NCBI GenBank assembly: GCA_949299335.1
Contig: CASGAD010000033.1
Coordinates: 1-47,465 of the forward strand
From: an uncultured bacterium
GTDB taxonomy: Bacteria > Bacillota_I > Bacilli_A > RFN20 > CAG-826
Direction of reading: 5' to 3'
Length of the DNA stretch: 47,465 bases
The notes beneath the pieces were generated by a model. That model was not told where the DNA came from. It saw nothing but the letters and a program-made list of their open reading frames with translations, and made no database searches. This document shows, piece after piece, positions 9,239 through 18,552 of the stretch (position 1 is its first letter; the number at the start of each line of letters is the position of its first letter). Position numbers and translations under genes: made by a program.

Positions 9239-10651
9239 ATGGAAAAACTATATGGAAGAAAAAAAGAGTTGAATCTACTTAATAAACGTTTTAATAGCGA
9301 TAACTTTGAATTTGGATATTTATATGGTCAACGTCGTATAGGGAAAAGTTCACTTTTATCAATGTTTACGAAAAATAAAAAAAGTATAATTTTATATGCT
9401 AGCGATTCGGCTGATATAGATATAAGACAATCTTTTTCAAATACTTTAAACGAAGCACTAGGTTATTCGAATTCAATCTATACTGACTGGTATAGTTTCT
9501 TTGAGGCTTTAGATAAATTTTGTGGAAATGAAAAAGTTGTTATTTGTATTGATGAATTTCCTAACATTATTATTGGTAGAGATGGGAAAAGAAAGAAAAC
9601 GGACTTTGATTCATGCCTACAAAAAGCTATAGATCTTCTATTTAAAAAAAGAAAATTCACCTTAATTTTAACTGGCAGCAATGTATCTTTTTTAAGTAAA
9701 GAGCTTATTGATAGTAAAGCACCTTTATATCAACGAAATACATTTGCATTAAAACTCGAAAAACTTGAATTTAATGAGGCATTAGAAGGAGTAAAAGGGA
9801 TAAAAGATAAATTTGAAAAAGCAAAAACATTATGCTTAACAAATACTTTCCCTTATTACATTTCTTTAATTAATGAATCTAATACATTTGATGAGAATTT
9901 AGATAATTTATTTTTTAATCAAGATGCTGTTTTTACTGAAGCTCCAAGTAAGATTATCACTAGCGATAAAGCTACTGGGGGATTATATGCGACTCTTATT
10001 AAATATATTGCTTTAGGATATGAAGATATAAAATCGCTCTCAGATGTTTTAGATATTGAAAGCGCTAAAATTAGTAAATATCTTAAAGAACTATTAGATG
10101 ATAGAGTTTTAATAAAAAGAAATTCTTTTCAAAGTACTAAAAAGACTTCGTATGAAATTTTAGATCCAATGCTTGGCTTTTATTATCGTTTTATTAGAGA
10201 TAATTATAATAATATACATAGTGGCTTTGGAAGATTAATAAAAGAAAAATATAAAAATGCAATAAGTGAATTTATTGATAAAGGTTTTGAAAAATTATGC
10301 CTTACATATCTAGAATACTTAAGTAAGAATATGAGACTTAATGGATTTTTTATTGAGTTTGAAAATTTTTGCTTTCAAAGTAAATTGTTAGGTAGAACAG
10401 TTGAAATAGATGTTATATCAAAGAATGAAAATAAAATATTAATTGCTGAGACTAAATTTTCTAAAAATAAAAGAACATTAAAAGACTATAAAAACATGTT
10501 AGAGGATTTAGAAGCCGAAATTTTTAAACCATTTAAAGAATTTGAACTTTATTTATTTGGTGCAAATGGCTTTAGTGATGATTTAAAAAAGGTAAATGAC
10601 AATCGTTTGCATTTAATAAGTTTGGATGATATGTTTAATGAAAAAATGTGA
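9239..10651 (+). CDS. ATPase_2 / DUF234 AAA-type ATPase, copy 1
   Basis: A 470-residue protein with a Shine-Dalgarno AAAAGGTGG. The N-terminal ATPase_2 domain has Walker A GQRRIGKSS (near residue 30) and Walker B VVICIDEFP (near 100). A winged-helix segment lies in the middle (SDVLDIESAKISKYLKEL). The C-terminal DUF234 region contains a PD-(D/E)xK-like set, EIDVI followed by LIAETKF, resembling a restriction-like nuclease fold. The family is widespread in archaea and anaerobic bacteria, and its physiological role is not established; roles linked to mobile DNA or defence have been suggested. Here the gene lies between two decayed copies of one lipoprotein gene, and a related ATPase lies 785 bases downstream. 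Upstream 15-base-period repeats suggest its own regulation. Confidence 0.85.
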   Translation: MEKLYGRKKELNLLNKRFNSDNFEFGYLYGQRRIGKSSLLSMFTKNKKSIILYASDSADIDIRQSFSNTLNEALGYSNSIYTDWYSFFEALDKFCGNEKVVICIDEFPNIIIGRDGKRKKTDFDSCLQKAIDLLFKKRKFTLILTGSNVSFLSKELIDSKAPLYQRNTFALKLEKLEFNEALEGVKGIKDKFEKAKTLCLTNTFPYYISLINESNTFDENLDNLFFNQDAVFTEAPSKIITSDKATGGLYATLIKYIALGYEDIKSLSDVLDIESAKISKYLKELLDDRVLIKRNSFQSTKKTSYEILDPMLGFYYRFIRDNYNNIHSGFGRLIKEKYKNAISEFIDKGFEKLCLTYLEYLSKNMRLNGFFIEFENFCFQSKLLGRTVEIDVISKNENKILIAETKFSKNKRTLKDYKNMLEDLEAEIFKPFKEFELYLFGANGFSDDLKKVNDNRLHLISLDDMFNEKM

Positions 10652-10722
10652 TAAATTAGATATGTTTATAGCAAAATGAAATTTATTAAAACTATATAAT
10701 GTTATATTTTTATCTTTAGTAA

Positions 10723-11115
10723 TTAAGAGATTATTTTTTAAGTGGTGATCTATTAAATATTTTTTATTGGAATAATAACGAAGTTGTCTATGATAAAAAT
10801 GATAAAGAAGTAGATGAATCTACTTTTACTATTAAAGAATTAATTACATTAAGTGAAGAAACTAAAGATAGTATTATTGAAAATTATAAAGTTATTTTAT
10901 TAGATAAATCTAAAGATAATTTAGACGTTAGAAATAATATTGATAGCTTAGATAATTCTAAATATTGTGGCATATATAATGGATATTATGCAATACGCTT
11001 TAATGATTTAGTTGATGGAAGCACAGCTATTGAAGAAGTAATAGTAGGTGATTATACATTTCACTACCCAATATTACATGGAGAAAAAGTTCAATTATTT
11101 AAATTTAATGAATAG
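10723..11115 (+). pseudogene. 5'-truncated small lipoprotein gene, copy 2
   Basis: An open frame of about 130 codons runs without interruption to TAG at 11113-11115 but has no start codon or signal peptide; an in-frame TAA stands at 10720. The sequence (for example NNNEVVYDKNDKEVDESTF and CGIYNGYYAIRFNDLVDG) matches the decayed copy 1 at 8480-8853 over its whole length. It is therefore a paralogous fragment that lost its 5' end. The reading frame is less damaged than in copy 1, so the two decayed separately. A strong terminator follows 24 bases later. Confidence 0.8.
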
Positions 11116-11139
11116 AGTATAAATTAAATAGTTTTATGA

Positions 11140-11167
11140 GTTGTGATTTTAAAATCACAACTTTTTT
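11140..11167 (+). terminator. Strong intrinsic terminator
   Basis: A perfect self-complementary stem (GTTGTGATTTT with AAAATCACAAC) is followed by six T. It originally ended the lipoprotein gene copy 2 and now insulates the second ATPase gene. Confidence 0.85.
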
Positions 11168-11370
11168 AAATAATCTTAGATTAAATTAAACTTGTTGGTG
11201 GACTTAGTAATAAAAATTCCTATACATTAATAAATAAATCGGTCTTTTAAATGAGTTATTAAAAAATTATATTTCATTAATAACTATGCAAATCCATCTT
11301 TTTTCTTAAAAAAATGAAATAATATAATTAACATTTTATTTTGTGAAGAAATAATTACTTATATTTTATG

Positions 11371-11399
11371 GGAAATTCATTTCCCGGAAATTGATTTCC
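11371..11399 (+). promoter_or_regulatory. Two palindromic 14-base elements upstream of the second DUF234 ATPase gene
   Basis: GGAAATTCATTTCC (11371-11384) and GGAAATTGATTTCC (11386-11399) differ at one base, repeat at a 15-base period, and are each nearly palindromic with GGAAAT/ATTTCC arms. A -10-like TATAAT stands just after them at about 11412-11417, so the pair overlaps the -35 region, as expected of an operator. Confidence 0.75.
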
Positions 11400-11435
11400 T
11401 ATAAAAATATAGTATAATAAACTTGAGGTAAAAAA

Positions 11436-12815
11436 ATGTTTATAGGCAGAACAAATGAAATAAAAGAACTTCGAGAGATGTTTTCTACTTCCAAAATGGA
11501 AGCAGCATTAATTTATGGCCGTAGAAGAGTAGGCAAAACAGCAATCATTAATGAAGCACTTAAAGAATGTAATTTAAAAATCATACATTACGAGTGTAAG
11601 AAAGTATCGATTGCTACAAATTTAAAAATGATTACTGAACTTTTAAGTCATGAATTATCTTTAGGTGGAATTTATTTTAGAGATTTTAATGCTTTTTTTG
11701 AATATGTTTTCGATCTTTCACAAAAAATAGAATTTGTATTAGTTATTGATGAATTCACTTTTTTAATAGAGAAAGATTTTTCTATAGAGTCTTTTTTAGC
11801 AAGTGCTATTGATAAATATAAAGAAAAATCAAAAATGAAATTAATTATTTCAGGTAGTTATGTTGGGCTAATTGAAAAGATGCTTGAATATGGTTCACAT
11901 TCTTTTGGAAGATATAATCATATTTTAAAAATTGCCCCATTTGACTATTATGATTCTGCTTTATTTTATAGTAATTATAGTGATGAAGATAAAATAATTG
12001 CCTATTCAGTGTTTGGTGGATTGCCATACTTTAATAGTTTAATTAATCCTAATATTTCAGTAATTGAAAATATTAAAAGATTAATTTTAAAAAAAGATTC
12101 AATTTTAGAAATTGAACTCAATCAAATGATACTAGAAGAAACTAGTAAAATAGAAAATTTAAATGATGCTATTTATTTTATTGCTAAAGGAAAAAAGAAG
12201 CAAAGTGATTTAAATCAAGCATTAAAAGCGATTGGAGTTAATGACCCAAAATATTTATTAAATAGAATGATTGATATGGATATTGTTGAAAAATATACTC
12301 CAATAAATGACTTAAATAATAAAAAATTAACATTTTTTAGATTTAGAGATAATTTTTTTGATTTTTATTATCGATATATTTCCTTATGTTCTTATTCTTA
12401 TATGAGAGTAAATCCAGATTTATTTTATGATAATTTTATTAAAGAAGATTTTATCAAAGAATATATACCATATAAATTTGAAGAAATATCAAAAGAGTTT
12501 TTATTAAGACTTAATATAAACGGAAAAGTAAAACATTTTATTAGATTAATTGGCAAATATTTTTATAATGATAGAAGAAATAGAGTTAATCGCGAATTTG
12601 ATTTAGTTACACTAGATGAAAATGGTTATATATCTTATGAATGCAAATTTACTAATTCAAAGATAGATAATAAAGTTGTTAATGAAGAAATTGATCAAAC
12701 TAAAAATTTAGATATTAACTTCTATAAATTAGGGTTTATATCAAAAAATGGATTTGATGATGAAGTAGATATAAATAAATATATCTTATATTCATTAAGT
12801 GACTTTTATAAGTAA
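11436..12815 (+). CDS. ATPase_2 / DUF234 AAA-type ATPase, copy 2
   Basis: A 459-residue protein of the same architecture as the ATPase at 9239-10651 but clearly diverged. Walker A is GRRRVGKTA (near residue 27), Walker B is FVLVIDEFT (near 107), a winged-helix region lies in the middle, and the C-terminal PD-(D/E)xK-like motif is EFDLV followed by YECKF. The Shine-Dalgarno is TTGAGGT. Palindromic repeats lie immediately upstream. No transposase or nuclease partner is adjacent, so I assign family but not role. The two ATPases look like an old duplication or two independent acquisitions rather than a recent copy. Confidence 0.85.
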   Translation: MFIGRTNEIKELREMFSTSKMEAALIYGRRRVGKTAIINEALKECNLKIIHYECKKVSIATNLKMITELLSHELSLGGIYFRDFNAFFEYVFDLSQKIEFVLVIDEFTFLIEKDFSIESFLASAIDKYKEKSKMKLIISGSYVGLIEKMLEYGSHSFGRYNHILKIAPFDYYDSALFYSNYSDEDKIIAYSVFGGLPYFNSLINPNISVIENIKRLILKKDSILEIELNQMILEETSKIENLNDAIYFIAKGKKKQSDLNQALKAIGVNDPKYLLNRMIDMDIVEKYTPINDLNNKKLTFFRFRDNFFDFYYRYISLCSYSYMRVNPDLFYDNFIKEDFIKEYIPYKFEEISKEFLLRLNINGKVKHFIRLIGKYFYNDRRNRVNREFDLVTLDENGYISYECKFTNSKIDNKVVNEEIDQTKNLDINFYKLGFISKNGFDDEVDINKYILYSLSDFYK

Positions 12816-12908
12816 TTAAAGCTTTTTATAGTGGAATAAAGGTAATATAAAATATTGTGTATTCATATTAAAAAAGTATGCAAAAACTATATTAAATTAA
12901 CAATTATG

Positions 12909-13673
12909 TTATTCTTTATCAGTTTTAAAATTTAAATTATCAAATAAATATGTACCATTTTTCTTGTTATTATAAGTAATAGCGTTTATAGGACAATGGT
13001 TAATACAAGATAAACAAAACATACATTTACTAGAAAAAGTAATTTTATTATTAACTAAACTAACATTATTTAAAGGACATACTTCAATACACTTTTTACA
13101 TTTAATACAGGAATCACTAACTTTAAAGTTTTTACTAGATTTAAAGTACTTATTAAATCCATAGTTAATAAAAGAAGAATACATCTTCCCGAAATGTTCT
13201 TTTTTAGGTTTATCAAACTTTTGATTATTTTTAATTAATAAAGCTAAATTATTAATTATAGGTAAGGCATTATTAATAATTTTAATAGCCTCATTTTTAA
13301 TTATAGCTTTTTCAGATACTACATAGTTACTTGGCATAATAACTTTACTATATCCCATATATTCCATTTTTTTATTTAAAGCAATCTCTTTTAAATACCT
13401 TTGAGCATCTCCAGAATTTTGACCCATTGATGCAATAAAGTATATTTTATTATTACCATGGAATTTTGCTTTTTTAATTAGCTCTTCAATTATTAAAGGA
13501 TATCTCCAAGCATATATAGGAGCAATAATGATATAAGGAGAAGTTGAATCAAATACTAAAGTCTTATTAAACTTAATTACTTCATTTAAAGAAACTACTT
13601 CATCATTTAAAGTTTTATTAATACAGTTGGCTATAAACTCACTATTACCACTACTAGAAAAATATAAAATCAT
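12909..13673 (-). CDS. EFR1-type flavodoxin / 2[4Fe-4S] ferredoxin protein
   Basis: The N-terminal flavodoxin-like domain begins ILYFSSSGNSEFIA, the phosphate-binding loop for FMN, and includes APIYAWRYP. The C-terminal part holds two 4Fe-4S motifs, CIKCKKCIEVCP and CMFCLSCINHCP. The order flavodoxin then bacterial ferredoxin is that of the EFR1 family, small electron carriers of anaerobes with unassigned partners. The ATG at 13673 is preferred; a TTG two codons upstream is less likely. The gene is transcribed opposite to both neighbours and appears monocistronic. It would work in the cytosol and may exchange electrons with ferredoxin made by PFOR (32042-35608), but that is inference. Confidence 0.85.
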   Translation of the reverse strand: MILYFSSSGNSEFIANCINKTLNDEVVSLNEVIKFNKTLVFDSTSPYIIIAPIYAWRYPLIIEELIKKAKFHGNNKIYFIASMGQNSGDAQRYLKEIALNKKMEYMGYSKVIMPSNYVVSEKAIIKNEAIKIINNALPIINNLALLIKNNQKFDKPKKEHFGKMYSSFINYGFNKYFKSSKNFKVSDSCIKCKKCIEVCPLNNVSLVNNKITFSSKCMFCLSCINHCPINAITYNNKKNGTYLFDNLNFKTDKE

Positions 13674-13860
13674 AATCAATACTTTCTTCTATATTATATT
13701 TTTTATTTTACCTAAAAATAAGGAATATAATACTTTAATTTAATCTAATGTAATAATAAGTGCAATCCAAACAATTTAATAAAATAATTATTTTTTAATT
13801 TGTCTTTAGCTATTTTATCTAGATATCATTTATAATAAAATATATCTTAAGGAAATGATT

Positions 13861-15645
13861 ATGAATGATATAAATGTGGTGTATGCTGTCAATAGAGCAA
13901 GAGTTGATGCTATTTTGCTTTCTACCTTATCGCTAGTTATGCATAATAAAGATAGGAATATTAATGTTTATATTTTAACTATGGACTTTTCTTCATATAA
14001 AAGTGTTTATTCGCCAGTTTTAGAAGAAGATAGGGCAATAGTTGAAAAGGTACTTAGACAATATAACGCAAACACGAATGTGTATCTTCTTGATAAAGAG
14101 AAACCTATATTAGAAAATAGAGAACTATTAATTAAACTTGATAGTTCATATACCCCATATACTTTGTTGCGTTTATTTATTGGCAAAATTGACTCTTTAC
14201 CATCAAAGGTACTTTATTTAGATTCAGACATTATGATTAATGGCTCTTTGGATGACTTATTTTCACTAAACATGGGTGATAAGTTTATAGGAGCTGTGTT
14301 GGATGTTATGGGTCGATATTTTATTGGAAAAGATTACTTTAATGCGGGAGTACTTTTAATTGATTTAGCTGCAGCTAAAAAAACTTCTTTTTTTGATGAT
14401 GTTTTATCTCTTGTTAAAAGGAAGAAGTATTATTTTAATGATCAAACAGTATTAAATAAAATAGCTAAAAAAATTGGAGCCACTTATTACTTGCCAAGAA
14501 AGTATAACGAGCAAAGAAATGTAAAAAGTGATACAGTCATAAAGCATTTTTGTCAAGGAATAAAACTTATTCCATTTTTCCACGTATATAATATAAAGCA
14601 ATGGGAAATAGAAAAAGTTCATAATAAGTTAAAGATTCATTGTTTTGATGATATATATAAAGAATATGAAAAAGTTAAAGATGCAATATCTAGTGAATCA
14701 AAATATGTTTTACAAATAGACCATCTTGTAAAAACATATGGAAATGTTAATGCAGTTAATGATATTTCTTTTAAAGTTAAAAAAGGAAGTTTGTTTGCTT
14801 TTTTGGGAATTAATGGCGCTGGGAAATCTACTACAATTAATATAATTTGTTCAATATTGCAGAAAAATAGTGGAAAAGTTAATGTTTGTGGTTACGATTT
14901 AGACAATGATAAAGATTTGCCAAAAATTAAAGAAGAAATAGGAATTGTTTTTCAAAATAGTGTATTAGACAATGATTTGACAGTGTTAGAAAATTTAAAA
15001 ATAAGAACATCATTTTATTCAATGAATAAAGATCAAGTTAGCAAAAAACTTGATAGAATAATTGAGCTTTTAGACTTGAAACCAATATTAAAAAGACAAG
15101 TTAAAAAATTAAGTGGTGGTCAAAAAAGAAGAGTTGATATTGCTAGAGCAATGATACACGAGCCTAAATTATTAATTTTAGATGAGCCTACCACCGGACT
15201 AGATCCAAAAACACGTCAAAATGTTTGGAAATTAATTGATGAGATCAGAGAAAAAACTGGAATGACCGTTTTTTTAACAACACATTATTTAGAAGAAGCT
15301 GATCAAGCCACTTTTGTCGTTATAATGGACAAGGGAAATATTATTGCTAGAGGTACACCTAATGAATTGAAAAACAAATATAGTAGTGATTATATTTTAG
15401 CTTTTTTAAAAAGAAATAAAGAGTTTGATAATAAGCTCAATAATGATAGTGTTAAATTTATTTATGATTTAGACAAAAAGGCATATAAAATTTATGTGAA
15501 AGACTCTCTTAAAGGAAAGGAAATAATTAATAAATATAGTGATTATATTATTGATTTTGAGTTACTTAAGGGAAACATGGATGATGTCTTTTTAAATGTT
15601 ACTGGTAAAAATATTGTACTAGAGAATGGAGAGAACAATGACTAA
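13861..15645 (+). CDS. Fusion of GT8 glycosyltransferase and DrrA-type ABC ATPase
   Basis: One uninterrupted frame encodes two normally separate proteins. Residues 1 to about 275 form a GT8 glycosyltransferase: YLDSDIMINGSLDDLF has the metal-binding DxD at D121-D123, followed by YFNAGVLLIDL and a final HVYNIKQW like the HxxGxxKPW end of GT8 enzymes. Residues about 283-594 form an ABC-2 type ATPase: Walker A GINGAGKST (316-324), signature LSGGQKRR (near 417), Walker B LLILDEPTTGLD (near 437) and switch TTHYLEEAD. The ATG at 13861 is chosen because AAGGAA (13849-13854) directly abuts the upstream ATG at 13855 but is 6 bases from this one. The 3' end overlaps the permease gene by 8 bases. I infer coupled sugar transfer and export, as in DrrAB-like lipid exporters, but the substrate is unknown. 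Confidence 0.9.
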   Translation: MNDINVVYAVNRARVDAILLSTLSLVMHNKDRNINVYILTMDFSSYKSVYSPVLEEDRAIVEKVLRQYNANTNVYLLDKEKPILENRELLIKLDSSYTPYTLLRLFIGKIDSLPSKVLYLDSDIMINGSLDDLFSLNMGDKFIGAVLDVMGRYFIGKDYFNAGVLLIDLAAAKKTSFFDDVLSLVKRKKYYFNDQTVLNKIAKKIGATYYLPRKYNEQRNVKSDTVIKHFCQGIKLIPFFHVYNIKQWEIEKVHNKLKIHCFDDIYKEYEKVKDAISSESKYVLQIDHLVKTYGNVNAVNDISFKVKKGSLFAFLGINGAGKSTTINIICSILQKNSGKVNVCGYDLDNDKDLPKIKEEIGIVFQNSVLDNDLTVLENLKIRTSFYSMNKDQVSKKLDRIIELLDLKPILKRQVKKLSGGQKRRVDIARAMIHEPKLLILDEPTTGLDPKTRQNVWKLIDEIREKTGMTVFLTTHYLEEADQATFVVIMDKGNIIARGTPNELKNKYSSDYILAFLKRNKEFDNKLNNDSVKFIYDLDKKAYKIYVKDSLKGKEIINKYSDYIIDFELLKGNMDDVFLNVTGKNIVLENGENND

Positions 15646-16648
15646 TTCTAAAAATAGAAATATTAATATGTTTTTCCAATTAACTAAAAGACACTTAATT
15701 GTTTTCTTTCGTTCAAAAATTACAGTTTTATACACGTTAATTGTTCCTGTTATTGTTCTTTTTATATATATATTATTTTTACGTGAATTAGAGTTTTCTA
15801 GTGTAAGAACAATTTTACAAGATTTAAATATTTCTTTGATGGATTATCCTGAGTTAGAAAGACATTTAGGTGCTGTTATAGATTCGTGGATGTTAAGTGG
15901 AATTTGTGCTGTCACATCAGTTACCGTTTCTATTCAAACTAACTATATATTTGTTAGGGATAAAGATACAGGTATAAATAGAGACTTTTTATCTTCACCT
16001 GTTAAGGGGTCGCTTTTAATTGGCAGTTATTTTTTGTCCAATTTTATAATTACATTGTTAATTAATGTGATTTTTTTATTTGTGTGTTTTATTTATTTAG
16101 CATGTAATAATGAATTTATGTTAACTTTTGCGGATTTTTTAATCATTTTTGTTGTTATTATATTTAGTGTAATCTCTGCTACTTTATGCACAACTTTCAT
16201 AACTTCTTTTATGAATAAAGAAAGTAGCTTAACTTCCGTAATCGCTATTTTCTCTACAGCGATTGGGTTCTTGATTGGCGCTTATATGCCAATGTCAATG
16301 CTACCTAGTTTAGTTGGAAATATTTGTATGTTTATTCCAGCAACGCATTGTTGCGGACTATTAAGATATTCTTTTTTGGTTACTCCGTTTGAAAACTTAA
16401 AAACATTTGTTTTGGATCCAAATAACGGACTTGATGTAGGAGGAGATTTAATAGCCCAGTTAGAAAATAATTTTGGCTTTAACTACAATTTTTTTAATTT
16501 AACTATTTCTCCTGCCTATATGGCTTTAATTGTAGTAATATATGCAATTATATTCATTGTATTAAATATTATTGCCGGAAATAATTTAACAAGAATTAAA
16601 GACACAAAAATTATTAGATTTCGTAGAAGAAACAAGAATAATTCTTAA
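15638..16648 (+). CDS. ABC-2 type transporter permease
   Basis: A 336-residue membrane protein that starts within the end of the fusion gene. GGAGAG at 15628-15633 selects the ATG at 15638 over the one at 15626. An amphipathic N-terminus is followed by about six transmembrane segments, including YTLIVPVIVLFIYILFL, a central set (FLIIFVVIIFSVISATLC) and a last helix ending INAGN-like (ALIVVIYAIIFIVLNII). This is the ABC2_membrane layout seen in DrrB and NodJ. It is the obvious membrane partner of the ATPase half of the upstream fusion, since the pair overlaps by 8 bases and would be translated in step. Confidence 0.88.
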   Translation: MTNSKNRNINMFFQLTKRHLIVFFRSKITVLYTLIVPVIVLFIYILFLRELEFSSVRTILQDLNISLMDYPELERHLGAVIDSWMLSGICAVTSVTVSIQTNYIFVRDKDTGINRDFLSSPVKGSLLIGSYFLSNFIITLLINVIFLFVCFIYLACNNEFMLTFADFLIIFVVIIFSVISATLCTTFITSFMNKESSLTSVIAIFSTAIGFLIGAYMPMSMLPSLVGNICMFIPATHCCGLLRYSFLVTPFENLKTFVLDPNNGLDVGGDLIAQLENNFGFNYNFFNLTISPAYMALIVVIYAIIFIVLNIIAGNNLTRIKDTKIIRFRRRNKNNS

Positions 16649-16677
16649 AAAAATTACGCCGTACAAAATATGAAAGT

Positions 16678-18459
16678 ATGGATAATAATATGAATTTATT
16701 AAAACGTTTTATAGTCTACTATAAGCCACATAAAAAGATATTTATATTAGACATGGTTGCATCTTTTTTGGTTGCAGTTATTGGCATGGGATATCCAATT
16801 ATTACTAGGTATATGCTAAATGATTTTATACCGAATAAAAAAATAGATTTGGTGATCATTTGTGGAGTTTCTTTGTTTGCTGTTTATTTAATTAGGATGC
16901 TATTAAGATATTTTATTCAGTTTTATGGTCATACAATGGGCGTAAGGATGCAAGCTCAAATGCGTTCTGATATGTTTAATAAGTTGGAAAGGCTGCCTTA
17001 TACTTTTTATGATGAACATCAAACAGGGAAAATAATGTCTAGAATGACTAATGATTTATTCGATATTTCCGAATTAGCACATCACGGACCTGAAAATATT
17101 TTTATTGCAGGTTTTACCCTCTTAGCAAGTTTTATATATTTAATGTTGATAAATTGGATATTGGCTTTGATTATTTTTGCTTGTGTCCCTTTACTTTTTA
17201 TAGTAACTTCTCATTTTAGACACCAAATGCGTATGGCCATGATGCAATCTAAGATTGCAATTGCTGAAGTAAATTCATCATTGGAATCATCGATTTCAGG
17301 AATAAGAGTAACAAAAGCTTTTACGAACACAAAAAAAGAAGAAGAAAAATTTGAAAATACTAATAGACAATTTGTTAAAGCAAGAAGCAGCGCTTTTGAT
17401 GCTATGGGTAAGTTTTTTGCTTCTTCGCAATTTATCACTGATGTTTTTAATATTATTGTTTTACTTGCGGGAGGCATTTTTTTATATAACGGCATTATTG
17501 ATTTAGTAGATTATTCTACATTTATTATATCTGTTAATATGTTTATTTCTCCTATGAATCAGTTAATAAATTTTGTTGAACAATTTCAAAATGGAACCAC
17601 TGGGTTTAAAAGATTCCTTGAGATCATGGATGAGGAAGAAGAAAATCTTCATGAAGGGAATAAAATATGTCCTAAGGTTATAGGCAATATTTTCTTTGAA
17701 AATGTATCATTTCATTACAAAAGTTCAAAAGAAGTTTTAAAAAACATTTCTTTCAATATTAAATCAGGGGAAAAACTAGCTCTTGTTGGACCTAGTGGGG
17801 GAGGTAAAACTACCATTTGTCATTTAATACCAAGATTTTATGATACGACAGAAGGTAAAATATTGATTGATGGTGTAAATATAAATGAATTCACATTAGA
17901 TTCTTTAAGAAAACAAATTGGTATTGTTCAACAAGATGTTTTTCTCTTTGGAGGAACAATTAAAGATAATATTTTATATGGTAATTTATTAGCTAGTGAA
18001 GAAGAGTTAATTGAAGCTGCTAAAAAAGCTAACATATATGATTATATAAAATCGTTACCTAATGGTTTTGATACGGAAATAGGGGAAAGAGGAGTTAAAT
18101 TATCTGGTGGACAAAAACAAAGATTGTCGATTGCTAGAATATTCTTAAAAAATCCATCCATTCTAATATTAGATGAGGCGACTAGTGCTTTGGATAATAC
18201 TACTGAATTATTGATACAGAAGGCTTTAGATGAACTATGTAAAGGAAGAACAACAATTATTGTTGCTCACCGATTATCTACAATTAGAAATGCTAATGAA
18301 ATAATGGTAATTTCAGATGGAATGATTAAAGAAAAAGGGACTCACGAGGAATTATTAAAAGAAGGTGGTGTTTATAAAACATTATATGAGTTACAATTTA
18401 GAAGTAACGAAGAAACTGAAATGGATAAAATTAAACTTGATTTAGACATTACACGCTGA
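16678..18459 (+). CDS. ABC exporter with fused membrane and ATPase domains
   Basis: A 593-residue half-transporter of the YwjA/MsbA-like type. Six transmembrane helices in the first 310 residues contain the family signature FYDEHQTGKIMSRMTND in the coupling region. The ATPase domain has Walker A GPSGGGKTT (371-379), Q-loop QQDVFLF, signature LSGGQKQR (475) and Walker B ILILDEATSALD. It would act as a homodimer in the cytoplasmic membrane to export a lipid, peptide or drug. It follows the ABC-2 permease by 29 bases and so probably belongs to the same operon. The upstream ribosome site is weak (GAAAG before 16678); the ATG at 16690 is an alternative. Confidence 0.88.
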   Translation: MDNNMNLLKRFIVYYKPHKKIFILDMVASFLVAVIGMGYPIITRYMLNDFIPNKKIDLVIICGVSLFAVYLIRMLLRYFIQFYGHTMGVRMQAQMRSDMFNKLERLPYTFYDEHQTGKIMSRMTNDLFDISELAHHGPENIFIAGFTLLASFIYLMLINWILALIIFACVPLLFIVTSHFRHQMRMAMMQSKIAIAEVNSSLESSISGIRVTKAFTNTKKEEEKFENTNRQFVKARSSAFDAMGKFFASSQFITDVFNIIVLLAGGIFLYNGIIDLVDYSTFIISVNMFISPMNQLINFVEQFQNGTTGFKRFLEIMDEEEENLHEGNKICPKVIGNIFFENVSFHYKSSKEVLKNISFNIKSGEKLALVGPSGGGKTTICHLIPRFYDTTEGKILIDGVNINEFTLDSLRKQIGIVQQDVFLFGGTIKDNILYGNLLASEEELIEAAKKANIYDYIKSLPNGFDTEIGERGVKLSGGQKQRLSIARIFLKNPSILILDEATSALDNTTELLIQKALDELCKGRTTIIVAHRLSTIRNANEIMVISDGMIKEKGTHEELLKEGGVYKTLYELQFRSNEETEMDKIKLDLDITR

Positions 18460-18552
18460 AAATTAAGATAATATTAAGGTTTATAAAAATAATTCACATT
18501 CAGTAACATATTTTTTTATAGTTTTAATAGTTGCTTTTTGAGGAGAATTTAT

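Noticed and set aside
7545-12815. Whole stretch considered as a prophage
   Set aside because: Beyond the holin pair there is no integrase, terminase, capsid, tail or lysin gene.
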